A stretch of 64,000 bases of DNA, from positions 58,526,501-58,590,500 of the forward strand of contig CM077596.1 of the NCBI GenBank assembly GCA_039654915.1, written 5' to 3'. The DNA comes from Aquilaria yunnanensis (taxonomy: Eukaryota > Streptophyta > Magnoliopsida > Malvales > Thymelaeaceae). Positions 11,601-21,860 of this stretch are shown piece after piece. Below the pieces are notes generated by a model. That model was not told the DNA's origin, did not search any database, and saw only the letters and a list, made by a program, of their open reading frames with translations. The number at the start of each line of letters is the position of its first letter. Position 1 is the stretch's first letter. The position numbers were made by a program, and so were the translations under genes.

Positions 11601-12626
11601 TTCGGTTTTGACAAAGTTACTTTTATGAACTGAGATCGCTCGCTTTTTTTGCCGGACAGGCTTTGCTTCCAGACTTACTTTGAGGCTATGTTGAATTATG
11701 TCAGGGTTTACCCCTGGCATGTCTTTCGGCGAGTAGGCAAACAGATCTTTATTTGTCAGTAGGAAAGATACAAGTTTTTCCTTGTCACCTTCGGCCAAGT
11801 TTTTCCTTATTCGGGTATTTTGGCCTGGGACAAGTTCTACTTCTTCCATTTTCGCCTTTGCGGGATTCTGTGCCTCACCCTTTTTTGGTGCTTTTGCTTC
11901 CACATCATGCGCAAAGTTGTTTGCTGGAGGCTTTCGTGTCTTGACGAACACCTTCCTTACTTCGCCTTGATCTATGAAGATTTCCACATCTCCATCCTTG
12001 GCGGCGAAAGTGACGGTTAAGTACTTGACATTAGGGTGAATGTGCAGGTTTCCCTGTGTCTGTCTTCCAAGGATGGCGTTGTACGATGAAGGGACATCCA
12101 TAACGATGAACCTTGCCATTGTGGAGGCGTACAACTCTGCTGTCCCAATCACCGAAGTCCCTTTCAGCATCAGAGGGAGATCGATCCATCCGAGGACGGG
12201 CAGCTCAGACGGACCTACCCCGAAGGTAGGCGAGGTGACGGGCTTGAGGTCGCTGCTAGATACACCCAACCTCGGCAGCAAGTGTGAAAACAGGACGTCG
12301 GTATTTGATCCGTCATCAAGCTGCACTCTCTTGACATCCCAGTTTCCTATTCTCGCCATGATCAATAATGGGTCGTCATGGGGAAAAATGACGGTGGAAC
12401 CATCCTTTCGGGCCATCTTTTTTGTTGGACTTTTATACTCCATGACTGCTATTTCTCTGGCCTTCCTCTTTCTTTCCGAGGATGGCAGTCCCGTCGTAAT
12501 TGTTTGTATGATTCCCGCTGGAGGTGGGGGGCGCCTTTTCGGACTTCGATTTCTCCGCCTATCGGAGTCGTAGTCCTCATCTTCTGCCTTTCCTTCCTCA
12601 TCTTTTCTCCCTTTCAGGGAAGGCAT
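8660..12626 (-). pseudogene. Tat-1 pol: protease, reverse transcriptase, RNase H, archaeal-type RNase H, integrase (broken)
   Basis: Minus-strand domains in order are as follows. Protease has an LDDGS active-site motif near 12314. Reverse transcriptase has CIDFRNLND and, after a stop, YVDD. Then come a degenerate RNase H, a second RNase H with VDGAS, NNVAEYEAL, SDSQLV and NAEADCLS, and an integrase with HHCC finger and D,D35E core (VADNGSQF...QSNGQVEVSNR). Breaks are TGA at 11310-11312, a one-base deletion near 11146, TGA at 10531-10533, and a frameshift near 8870 that moves the C-terminus into another frame. Protease and pol run in the gag frame, suggesting one polyprotein originally. Overall similarity to Tat-2 is high. 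Confidence 0.9.
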
Positions 12627-12650
12627 GCGCAGATAATGCCGAAGTTGGCC

Positions 12651-14095
12651 CTATTTTATCAGCGACTCTATATACTTTTTCAATTGGAAGCAGTCTTCGG
12701 TGTCGTGGCCGTGGTCCCGATGAAACTGGCAGAACTTCTTCATATTCTTTCTGTTGTCAGCGGTCATGGCTCGTGGCCGCTGAACCTGAGATCCTTGCCT
12801 TTCCATTGTCATGAGGATGTTGGTCCTTGTGGTGTTCAGGGGTGTGAAAATGGGGAGTTTCCTTCCTCGCATTCTCCGAGGTCAGCCTGCCTGCTCGGTG
12901 GGATACTGGGTTTGCTGGCTGGATCCTTCGGCCCAGGTGTGATCGGACTTCGGTCCGCCCATTCTCAGTTCTTCGGCTGTCATGTGCTATTCAGCCCTTC
13001 GGTAAAATTCGCCGAGCGTGTCCGGGGGGTCTTTGGAGAATTCGTAAAATAGCTGCGAGTCCCTCCGAAGGCCCCGTGTCATCGCGAGGATGCGTACTTT
13101 GGGCCAAAAGTCTGGGACACTCAAGGCCTCTCTGTTAAATCTCTCGACATAGTCGCGGATGGTCTCTCCAATTCTTTGCGCTATGTCGAACATCTGCACC
13201 GGCATCTTCGCCGTTGGCCGACTTCCGATAAACTGCTGCGTGAAGGCTGTGGATAACTCCTGGAACTCCGTGATGGTTCCTGGGGCCAATGAATTATACC
13301 AGGCTGTTGCTGGCCCAGTGAGAGTAACCTCGAAGCATTTGCACAGGGTACCGTCGTCGGCACCGTGCATCATCATGCTGTGTCTGTACTTGATAAGATG
13401 GGCCTGTGGATCAGTACGGCCATCGTAAGTTTCTAGCCGAGGTACTCTGAAATCACCTGGCATGGCTGCCTCAACTACATCTTGGGTGAATGGGGACTCA
13501 TCCCCACAAAAGGTTCCGGACAGCCTAGCCTAGACAGGTTTCCGGGCCACCTGTTTCTCCACCCTGTCCAACATTGCCAATATCTTTTCCATAAGGATCG
13601 TGGCGCTAGGTTCTTCTTCTAGAAGGGGAGATTGTCGGTGCCTCTTTGGAAAGTGAGTTCAGCGCTGAGGGGATGGGGACCTCGCCTCAGGTGACTGGCT
13701 CCTCCTGTGTGTGATTTTGGGTCGTCTTGACCCCACTTGTCCCGCGAGCCGTGCCCCGAGGGGCATGTTTTCTGTTGAAGACTCCTCTCGTGGGTCTCCG
13801 TATCCCGAACTACGATGAGTTGGTTTGGGACTTTTTTCCAGAGGGTGTGCTGGCGAATGAGGCCTTTGGGCTTGCGGCCACCTTCGATCTATCTGTTGTG
13901 TCATTTCAGCTACAACAGAACGTTGAAAGTTGCGCAGAAAGCTCATGGTTATGACCAGAGGGCGCTCTTCCTCAGGCGTGGAAGTCCCTGGGAGGGCTTG
14001 CTCAGTGGCCGGTTGGACTTCAGGCATGGACGGGGACCTCGGGAGTCCCTTGCCCTTAGAACGCCGAGTCTCAATGATGGCAACCCGAGGATGGT
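12651..14095 (-). pseudogene. Tat-1 gag (broken)
   Basis: The capsid region includes PGDFRVPRLETYDGRTDP, ATAWYNSLAPGTI and RDYVERFNREALSVPDF, typical of retrotransposon gag (Retrotrans_gag family). It is followed near 12710 by a [15 protein letters not shown] finger of the C-x2-H-x4-GH-x2-x2-C kind used by Tat gag proteins. The N-terminal part (13659-14095) has low-complexity Pro/Ser/Arg-rich sequence. Stops near 13656 and after 12651 (TAG at 12648-12650), and frame changes between 12987 and 12872, disrupt it. Confidence 0.88.
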
Positions 14096-14113
14096 TTCCC
14101 ACAGACGGCGCCA
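14096..14113 (-). other. Tat-1 primer-binding site
   Basis: On the minus strand TGGCGCCGTCTGTGGGAA begins two bases after the 5' LTR. The first bases (TGGCGCCGT) fit the 3' end of a plant Asp-type tRNA; the rest fits less well, so the primer identity is uncertain. Tat-2 has TGGTGCCGTCTGTGGGAA at the same place. Confidence 0.7.
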
Positions 14114-14115
14114 AA

Positions 14116-14865
14116 TGATGCCCTAAGACATCTTCACTGGAAGGCATGGTGACTTCCGGGAGGACTTCCTATGAGGGAGAGCGTCTGGAGTTTAGGTTTC
14201 CCAGGGGAATGTGCCTGAAAAGCTCAAAGAAGCGGGTTAGGAGGTCCCCAGGGTGCTTTTCTAGGGAAGAGCCTCCGACGCCCAAGTCAGTTTCCTGAGA
14301 AGATAAGGGGGAAGCACTAGAGTTTTTAGTGGGCTTGCCTGTACTTTCTCCAGGAGGAGGAGTCGAACCGTTTTCCAGGGTCTGTTCCCTGGTATTTATA
14401 GAAAAGCCCAGCCGGTTCAGATGATGACACGTGTTCTGTCGAATGTTCTCTGAGTTTCTGGGCGTAGGGGGCGAGTAGCCGGTGGCAGGCTCCTTGAGTC
14501 TTGAACCGAGACAGGTCGTGACAAGACCTGGACAGCGTCGGCGTGTCAAATCATCATTTGAGGTGACATGTAGCGTCTGTGGACGGCATGTCAGAGGCTC
14601 CTTAAATGCTCATACCGTACTCCCGAAGTCCCTGGACGAGGTCGTGCTCTGACGCGGACGGTGCCCCTTCGGGAAATGTGCCCGTAGTTCGGGGAGTTCC
14701 CTGATTCAGGGTTTCACCTTCGGGGAGATCCTCTTCGGCTTGCAATAGCTGATTCTCCGTTTCCGAAGGTGATCTGTTTAGTACCTCGGGGGGGCTAATA
14801 GTATCCTTGCGTTCCCTGACGCTCCAAGTTCGGGTCAGATAGAGGCGATAGCCCTTCGGCTATCA
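14116..14865 (-). repeat. Tat-1 5' LTR
   Basis: This is the 750-bp partner of 4359-5108. It carries an intact TATAAATA on the minus strand at 14393-14400, followed by a leader towards gag. By eye it is about 95% identical to the other LTR. Confidence 0.93.
14393..14400 (-). promoter_or_regulatory. TATA box of the Tat-1 5' LTR
   Basis: TATAAATA on the minus strand sits in the context CTATAAATACCAGGG. The identical core (CTATAAATACCAGG) is present in both Tat-2 LTRs. It is the likely core promoter for the genomic transcript. Confidence 0.6.
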
Positions 14866-14870
14866 CATCC

Positions 14871-15170
14871 CTAACCAACATCCTCAGGTCTGCCTAAAGT
14901 GGATGATTACCTTAACACCTTACTTGAGCAAAGTGAGGATGATGTATTGGAATAGTGGAAATAAAAAAGAAACAAATTTTCAATACTAACCATCATTGCC
15001 ACAGAGGTTCTAGCTGTACTGGTCTCAATAACTGCATCCAAGTCTACTTTTAGTGCAAGTAAACAAGTGATATTAGATAAACGGGCAAGGTTGACACTAA
15101 ATGCAGTTGAGGTCTGTGCATGGAATGTCATTAGAGTCTTGTTGCCTTACGAATGCAAGACCAAAATAGT
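14871..15170 (+). pseudogene. hAT transposase C-terminal dimerisation domain, separated from its N-terminus
   Basis: Translation in one frame gives VDDYLNTLLEQSEDDVLE, then ILTIIATEVLAVLVSITASKS, then TFSASKQVILDKRARLTLNAVE and VCAWNVI. This follows the conserved hAT C-terminal pattern (LAIPVTTVASESAFSTGGRVLD...L...VEALVCTRDW). It directly follows Tat-1's right target duplication and completes the transposase that starts at 2858. Stops are present. The rest, 15171-15588, is subterminal sequence ending in the right hAT inverted end. Confidence 0.8.
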
Positions 15171-15588
15171 TCCAATGGTGAGGTCTTATGCAATGAGGAG
15201 ACACAGACATAGATCCTAGGTTTCTCCTTTTTACTCTTAGTTTGTATTTGATCTAATTATGTTGTTAAGCACAAATCCTAGATTTCTTTTTTGGTTAGTT
15301 TTTGGATGTGTTGCCATTATGTCATGTAAGGCCCATTCTTTTTTTATAAGTTTTTTTTGGATTTTCAATTAACAAATTTTGAATTGGTGGTAGTGCTTCC
15401 CTCTAAAGAAACTTATGAAAATTAATTACAATTACTTTTCTTGCTAAATTTATTTTTTTTCAAAAAAACTAAGACCACGCCCAAACCTGCACCAGCTTTC
15501 TAGGACTAAACTCGTATATCTTAGGCTATGCTTGGGCTTGACTAAACCAGGGCCAAGCCTGGCTAGTTAGATCGACTAAACACCACTA

Positions 15589-16533
15589 GTTTAGAGACCA
15601 ATTTTTGCTTAAGGATAGAGACATATTGTAAATGATAGTGATTCTAATTTGAAGGATGACTATCTTTCTTATGACAAACTCCAGACAAGCCAGAACCTAG
15701 GAGATCATTAAGGAGATTTCAGATTCCAGGTGGATATTCCCGTTTTTAAGAAGGATTTTAGTATTAAGGGTGTCCTTGACCAGATATCGAAAGTTGAACA
15801 TTTTTTTGCGTATCATGAGGTTCCAATGAAAAGGGAAATGAAGCTGGTGGCTTGTAGATTAAAGAGAGTAGCTTCTACTTGGCAGGAAAAAACAAAATAG
15901 ATGAGATAATGTGATGGGAATGACAAAATATGGTCATGGGCATAGATGAAATAGATGATTTAGATAGATTTTCTACTTCTAGACCATAAATAAATCCTCT
16001 TTCAGTAGTACCAATAGTGTTGACAGGGGTCACGGTCGGTTTAGGACTACATGACCGAATTTGTGTGATTATCATGATACAATGATTTGGGAAAGATGGA
16101 AAAGGTCAATGATCTTATAATTTTTGGAGGGATTGAAACCTACACTTTGAGATAAAATTAGTACTTTTTCGGTCCAAAATTTTTTTAAGGCACAGAATTT
16201 GGTGATAAGCGAAGAACTTTCGGTCTTGGAAAGTGACAGATTGAAGTTCCTCATTCAAATTACCTAGGAGAGTGATTCAGTACTTCTATTAGGAAGGTAA
16301 AGGCATTGCTAGAACCTACTGCATGTAAGAATCATTATCAAGAGGATAAGGGAGTTGGAATGCAAAATGTCAGAGAAAATAAAGAGGCTCTGAGATTGTT
16401 GAATCATTATTCAAGACCAGCACCTAATATGTTATCATTATCAGGAACCTAGGCATTTATCTAACAAGTGCCCTCTTCAAAATGTTAACGTTGTTGATAA
16501 AAAGGACGGTGAGGAAATTGTTTGTGGACTTAA
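15589..16533 (+). pseudogene. Old gypsy gag, central part with degenerate zinc knuckle
   Basis: From about 15720 the frame reads FQVDIPVFKKDFSIKGVLDQISKVEHFFAYHEVPMKREMKLVACRL in pieces, matching the Ty3/gypsy gag pattern DIPxFxGxLxxxEFLDWLxxVExxFxYxxVPxxxKVKLVAxxL. Next come remnants of QGSRSVxDYMTEF. Near 16418 there is a knuckle CYHYQEPRHLSNKC, where the second Cys of C-x2-C-x4-H-x4-C has become Tyr. Many stops and frameshifts are present. It ends at the target duplication of solo LTR A. Confidence 0.75.
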
Positions 16534-18583
16534 TGTTAAGACCCTATCTCAATACTTGGCCCATGCCAAAAATGTAAGAGAAATGTACTAAAACAATGAG
16601 GGACTTAAGTGAAAATGAGGGAGGTGATGTATATGTGCAACCGAGAACTATTGGGTTCAAATGCACATTTAAAATGGCGTAAGTGCTAATGGCTAGAAAC
16701 AAAGTTTAAGGGCCAAATTGAATAATCTTTCAGGTGCTAACAATGACACAAAGATGCAAGGAAGGGTTAAGTGAGCCATGCAAAAGTGTGTGAGGCTGTG
16801 AAGGGCATTGAGCCCATGTTGCGTACATGTGGCACTTGGCCGGCTAATGCATGCTTCCACTTAGCCGAAAACACTAATTTTGGGTCAAACCTTCATTTTG
16901 CAAGTCCAAATCATGTTCTTGGTGTTCTTGGCATTTAAGTCTCAAGTTCATGCCAAATTATTGTTGATTAAAGCTTAAACTAGAGAATTAAGTTCAACAT
17001 TGGTGTTCTTGACCTTAGGCGACGTTGTGATTGAATTTTCAAGAGGAGTCTTGGAGATTCAAGTTGGCCGAGAGTTCTAGAGCAATAATTGGTAAGGATT
17101 ATAGTTCACTACTTGATTTTGGTATTGTTCCACGTTCAAGTTAGTGATTTGGCTTCTAAGTGATGGTATATTGAACTATATGATCTTAGAATGCTATATT
17201 GGGCTTATGTGCTTACCTTTAAGTTTGTGTGAATTGTGACTAGCTAGTTACTAATGGCAAGTACTTAAAGTTCATTATAGGAGGGCCAACCTATATTTGA
17301 ACTTGGAGCTCTAATGGAATGGATGGTTATATGTGAAGCTTGATGGAAATTATGGATGTGCTTGCTAGTTTGGCTTTAATCGAGAAGGATATTGGATTGT
17401 GGTGTGTGAGTTGTGTGCTTGGTTGCTTGGTTGTGCTTGCTAACCGTTTATAGTTGTTGTTATCATGTGTATATGTTATTGTACTTGTGGTTTCGGTGTT
17501 TTCTTGTCTTTCTTGCAGGTGAAGTAATGCTAATGGAGGTTAAGCCCTCAGGCTTAACTAAATAAGCTCTTAGAGTTGTAGTAATCCTTGCTGAGTTGTG
17601 TAAACTCATGCCCCTTATTGTATATGTTTCAAGAAAAAGCTTTGAGCTTGATTGATTAGTGTTGTTGCTTGTGTACTAAGTTGTACACAGTTTGCCAAGG
17701 TATGTGTTATGACCAAGAGCTTGGCTTATAAGTACATTGTGCAAGTCTTATACTTGATATATAAACTCATGTGTTTGAGTTTACAAGCTTGTGTAGATTT
17801 GTGGGACAAGTCTAGGATCAATGGATGTGTGCTCATGGGCTTTGGTAGGATGGTTTGCACTTATGGGTATGGGCATGGTTGTAGGTGTCTTCCTACAAGC
17901 TTTAGTTTTGTATTGTACACTTAAGGTAGCTTTCGGGTACTACCGGTAGTTTGAGTATGTAATGCATAACTTTTGGCTGTTTTGGATTTTGAGTACTCTT
18001 GGTATGGTTCCAAGTAGGTAGTACTTGTGTGGAGGTTATTTTGTATGTATATATATAGCCTCGGTTAGACCATGGATCTATTATGCGAATGTTATGGATG
18101 AATGAGATGCCAAGTTATGCTATTAGTACTTGTTGCAGGAAAGTTTTGGACCATAATATCCTAAACCTCTTTTGGTTCTTGGTAGGCCGAATGTGCATTA
18201 TAACATAAAAAGTGTGTTTTCAAACTTGAGATGAGATGGTTTTCTTGGTTGCCATGCATTTGGATATCACACTTGATGAGCACACACCCGAAACACTTAA
18301 CCATACAAGTGTATATGCCTTGCCTTGTGTTGCAAGTAATCTTATAAGCCTTGCCTTGTAATGCAAGAAATGACTAAAAGCTACCTAATTAGCCTCTTGG
18401 GGCACCTCCCAGGCCTTGGTCCTAGGATTATATATCTTGAACAATGAAAAGAAAGAACGGCCGACACCTAAGCTTACTCATAAAACACATAAGTTCAAAA
18501 GTTTAATATAGTTGCTAGTGTATTGTTAGCATAATTGAGTGGCATCGTAGGTGCACCGACTGGGGCCTGTGTAGGGTGTGACA
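16534..18583 (+). mobile_element. Solo LTR A
   Basis: The 2,050-bp segment starts TGTTAAGACCC and ends AGGGTGTGACA. It is flanked by a perfect CTTAA duplication (16529-16533 and 18584-18588) and interrupts the old gypsy between gag and protease. It has no coding region, primer-binding site or second LTR. Solo LTR C (53745-55845) is a related copy in the opposite orientation: both start with a TGT...GACC...CTCAAT...TTGGCC pattern and share blocks such as CTTTCAGGTGCTAA. TG...CA ends plus 5-bp duplication indicate an LTR left by recombination. Confidence 0.85.
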
Positions 18584-18588
18584 CTTAA

Positions 18589-19080
18589 TGGTGAAGGCGA
18601 AGAATATAAGAGTTAGAATGAAAACAATGCCAATTGGGAAAACTATGTGATATAGAAGTTGTTGCTGAGTCCCAAACAGGAAGATCAGACCCAATGCCAT
18701 CAATCATTTTAGACTTAGTGCACAATTAGTGATTGGTTGTTTGATATGATTATTGATAGCGGGAGTTATGTAAATTTCATCAGTAAAGACATAGTGTAAT
18801 GCTTAAGGTTGAGAATAAAGAAGTATCCAGACCCTTACATGATTAGATGGATTAAATTGGTAGATAAGATTCAAGTGAGCAAATGCTGCAAGGTACTTTT
18901 TCCATTAAGAGTATCGAGATGAGGTTTATTTTGAAGTTTTGGATATAGATGGTTGTCATTTGTTATTCAATAGATCATGATAGTTTGACTTAGCAGCATA
19001 ACATGATAGGTGAAATAACGTGTACAAGTTAGATAAATGAGGTAAGAAAGCATTGCATTTTATTCTATTATGGTTGGTCA
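18589..19080 (+). pseudogene. Old gypsy protease remnant
   Basis: After solo LTR A the frame contains MIIDSGSYVNFISKDIV, the retropepsin-like active site (usually IDSGSxxNxxS), then KYPDPYMIRW and VDKIQVSKCCKVLF. Further on comes YRWLSFVIQ with remnants of the LLGRPWxxDR motif (DGCHLLFNRS). This is the order in Ty3/gypsy pol. No reverse transcriptase or integrase of this element was found afterwards; LINE sequence follows, so the element is truncated. Confidence 0.7.
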
Positions 19081-19429
19081 ATAAGTCAACTATTAGAAAT
19101 CATAATAGATGTTCAATCACAATCCTTCTATTCATGCACAAAGACAATTCTGTCATAGTCTTCCTTTTTTAGTCTATATAGGTATTCTTTATTGCGTCAA
19201 CCTTTCCCTGTCACAATATATTCTATTGTATTCTTCCTTTTCAAATCCATATAGGCATTCTCCATCACCTCAGCCTTCCCCTGACATAGAAGATGCCCAA
19301 GTCTACATCCTATCAATTCTTGGCCTACGAGGTTAAGTAGGAACTTGAAAGCTAGAAATGAAACTTTTTTAGATAATGTTGGCCAACTAAACCTAATTTA
19401 ATCTTCCCATATTTCACTATCCATCTCTA

Positions 19430-20463
19430 TTATGTCTCTTTCTAAGGTCCTAGACACTTTATTGCCTTCTTTATCAAAGACTTTCATTTCCTTTTCATGG
19501 TCAAAATCTCAAACCTGGAAGACTATGCATATGAAGCCTAAATGGATTTTCGACCAAACCTTGTTGGCTAATACATTATGGTACATATTTACTAGTGATC
19601 TGGGAAAACTAATGTATAAGTCCTAACGAGCAAATATGGAAATTTTCAATCTAAATGGTAGGTCAAGCTTACTTGAAATGCATCATTTCTATGTCGACGT
19701 ATTATATATGGATGCGGGATTTTTACGCAATATTTATGGTGGAGAATAGGCAATGGTCAACCCACTAAGGTATAGGAAGATAATTAGATCCCTAATGTCT
19801 TCCCAATCAATTAACTATGTACTTATAATTGTACATCTAGTTTCACCATCTTTGCATCTCTAATTTGACTAGAGCAAATTTGGATGTCTGGAATATTCTG
19901 TTTCTTTGCTCATTGTTTCCAAAATGGTTTGTCACTAAGATTTGTGAACTTTCTCTTCCATCTTCATTTGGCTACGAGATTCTATATTTTGGTTTGGCCT
20001 ACCTTCAAGAAATTTTACTATAAAGCATAAGTATGCTATGAAAATCATAATAAAATCTACACCTACTCTTCAGGTGCTTGTTGTTTCAATGGTGCCTGCC
20101 AATAGACAAGCTCTATAATGTGTTCTAAAGCAAATATGGGCATTTAATATTCCTAAAAAATTTAAAGTTCTTCTTTGAAAATGCCTTCTTAATGCAACTT
20201 CTTATGTCAGCTAATCCTACTTCCCATGGTGGGCTTCCTTCATCAATTCGCCTTTATTGCAATTTGGAGGAAGAAATAACAATGCATCTATTTGGCACTT
20301 GTCCCAACCCTACTCATGTTTGATGTAATTTTTGCGCAACCCTAAACAGTCTGGAAACCCTATTTGAGTCATGGCTTCTTCAGTTATTAGTCAATAATCC
20401 TAAATGGAAAACAGGAGTGGTTTTATTGTTTAATCTCCAACCTTTGGGCTTTATGGCTTATTC
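19430..20463 (+). pseudogene. LINE ORF2 remnant (after the RT core, to the zinc-binding domain)
   Basis: Recognisable pieces in order are FDQTLLANTLWYIFTSD (the conserved NxALLAKxxWRLL segment after the RT core), WWRIGNGQPTKV near 19727, and ANLDVWNILFLCSLFPKW. Finally comes a reverse-transcriptase zinc-binding stretch ending LYCNLEEEITMHLFGTCP near 20255-20310. These are characteristic of plant L1-type LINEs. Stops and frameshifts are frequent. It is interrupted by solo LTR B1. Confidence 0.72.
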
Positions 20464-21336
20464 TGTAATGCCCTGAAAATCCTGAGTATTTAATTTTTGA
20501 ATTATGAAGATAAAAAGGGCTCAGAAAATTTTTCTAAAAAGGGAATTGAGCTCATTGAGCTCGGGAGACACTAATTAAATGAAGAATGGGTATATGTGAG
20601 TGTTGGACACTATTGAAAAAATTAAGCTTGGCTTAGGCCAAGATAGATAGTGATGTAAATGGGGAAATTTAAAGTTAAGGGACTCAATTGCATAAAGGGA
20701 TTTTTAGTAGTTGGGCTCAATTGCCCAAAATCAAAAAATTGGAGGACTAAAGGGGGAATTAGGCCATTTTAATGGCCTAGGATGCCTTGGCCAGCCATGC
20801 CCCTCTATTTCCCAATATTTTATGTCACCTCCCTCCAAATCCCATTATTTTAATCTACCTCCCACCCTTAGTCATCACCTTGGATTCTTTCTTCACCTAC
20901 TTTTGACTTTTTCTACCAAACTTACCCAAAAGTCTTCCAATTAGTCTTCCTTCCATTAAATCTTGTCTCCCACTCTTCCAAGCACATCACTCCATAATGC
21001 ACCCATATAGCCGGCCATTCACTCCCACCCATTCATTATTATTCTCTTACACTCAAACACTCAAAACACACTCCAATCTTTCTCCTTCTCTAATCAAAAT
21101 TTGGCCATGTTCTTTCTCAAGCTTACAACTCTTTCTTCTTCCTCTAAAATTCAGCCATGATATATTATTGGCATCCATGAAGTTCAACAAAGTTTTCTTG
21201 GTATTCTTAAGCTTCCAAAGCCATTAAAAGCAAGAAATCAAGTGAAATATTGAAGAAAGATCATGTAGAAATTTCAGCCATGCTACCATTTTGAAGAAAT
21301 TCAGCCAAGTTCATGTTTGAACTTTCTGGAAGATAA

Positions 21337-21594
21337 ACCAAGTATTCTTGGTGTTTATGAAGTGTTAGAAGCCTACAAAGCAAAGGTCAAGTGAAGGTTT
21401 CCAAGCAAAGAAGAAAATTTGGCCAAGTATGTTCTTGGCATTGTGAAGCTCTAAACCAAGTGTTCTTGGTACTTTTGAGCTTTTATGGTCATCCTAAGTA
21501 AGAAAAACAAGTGAAGGATGGATGAAAGGCAAAGGTGGAAATTCGGCCAAGCCTTTATCTTGGCATTAGTGAGTTAAAACCAAGTGTTCTTGGT
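21337..21594 (+). repeat. Repeated short palindromes CCAAG(T)...TTCTTGG in solo LTR B1
   Basis: ACCAAGTATTCTTGGT (from about 21338), ACCAAGTGTTCTTGGT (about 21455) and ACCAAGTGTTCTTGGT (about 21579) recur at spacings near 120 bp. They are interleaved with looser GGCCAAG...CTTGGC pairs at about 21421 and 21545. Each could form a short hairpin. The function is unknown. Confidence 0.6.
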
Positions 21595-21713
21595 ATATGT
21601 GAGTTTCTAAGAACATATAAGCTTGAGAGAAATGGTAAGCCAAAATTTCGGCGATGTCCACTATGGAGAGATTTCATGGGCTTGAACACTTGTTCATGGT
21701 GTTCTTGGGTTCC

Positions 21714-21860
21714 TAAGTTAATTTGGGCCTATATGGCTCCCAAGTTCATTTGGGCCTATGTGGCTCCTAAGTTCATTTGGGCCTAAATACAAGAAAGGCT
21801 AATTTGGGCCTAAATACAAGAAAGGCTAAGTTGGGCCTAAGTACAAAGAAGGGCTAAGTT
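21714..21860 (+). repeat. Short tandem repeat of an ATTTGGGCCTA unit in solo LTR B1
   Basis: Units built on TTTGGGCCTATATGGCTCC, then TTTGGGCCTAAATACAAG, repeat five times with a 30-36 bp period and drift towards the right. Confidence 0.75.

Larger units (their letters stand above)
4359..14865 (-). mobile_element. Tat-1: full-length Tat-lineage Ty3/gypsy retrotransposon
   Basis: The 10,507-bp element has 750-bp terminal repeats at both ends, starting TGATGCCC and ending GGCTATCA in window orientation. It is flanked by a perfect 5-bp duplication, CATCC, at 4354-4358 and 14866-14870. Coding order on the minus strand is gag, protease, reverse transcriptase, RNase H, a second archaeal-type RNase H, integrase; the extra RNase H marks the Tat lineage. 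A spliced gene on the opposite strand lies between pol and the 3' LTR. Hand alignment of the two LTRs gives about 35 mismatches in 750 bp, many of them transitions. Gag-pol is broken by stops and frameshifts, so this copy is not autonomous. Confidence 0.93.
1989..15588 (+). mobile_element. hAT transposon, interrupted by Tat-1
   Basis: The left terminus reads TAGAGGTGTACATTGGGCCG. The right terminus, read on the opposite strand, begins TAGTGGTGTTTAGTCGATC. These are plant hAT-type inverted ends followed by GGCC-rich subterminal sequence (GGCCTGG/GGCCAAGCCTGG motifs). Flanks are GTTTGAAG (1981-1988) and GTTTAGAG (15589-15596), an 8-bp duplication with 6 of 8 matching, the hAT length. Inside are a degenerate BED zinc finger, transposase body and C-terminal dimerisation domain. 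A Tat retrotransposon at 4359-14865 splits the transposase; without it the hAT is about 3.1 kb. The region 1989-2857 is subterminal non-coding sequence. Confidence 0.8.

Noticed and set aside
12040..13052. Long plus-strand frames opposite Tat-1 gag-pol (177 and 224 codons)
   Set aside because: They mirror the protease and gag regions; equivalent mirror frames exist in Tat-2 (40330-41348) and have no domain of their own.
16534..18583. Whole small retroelement (TRIM or LARD) rather than a solo LTR
   Set aside because: No terminal direct repeat, primer-binding site or polypurine tract was found between the TG and CA ends.
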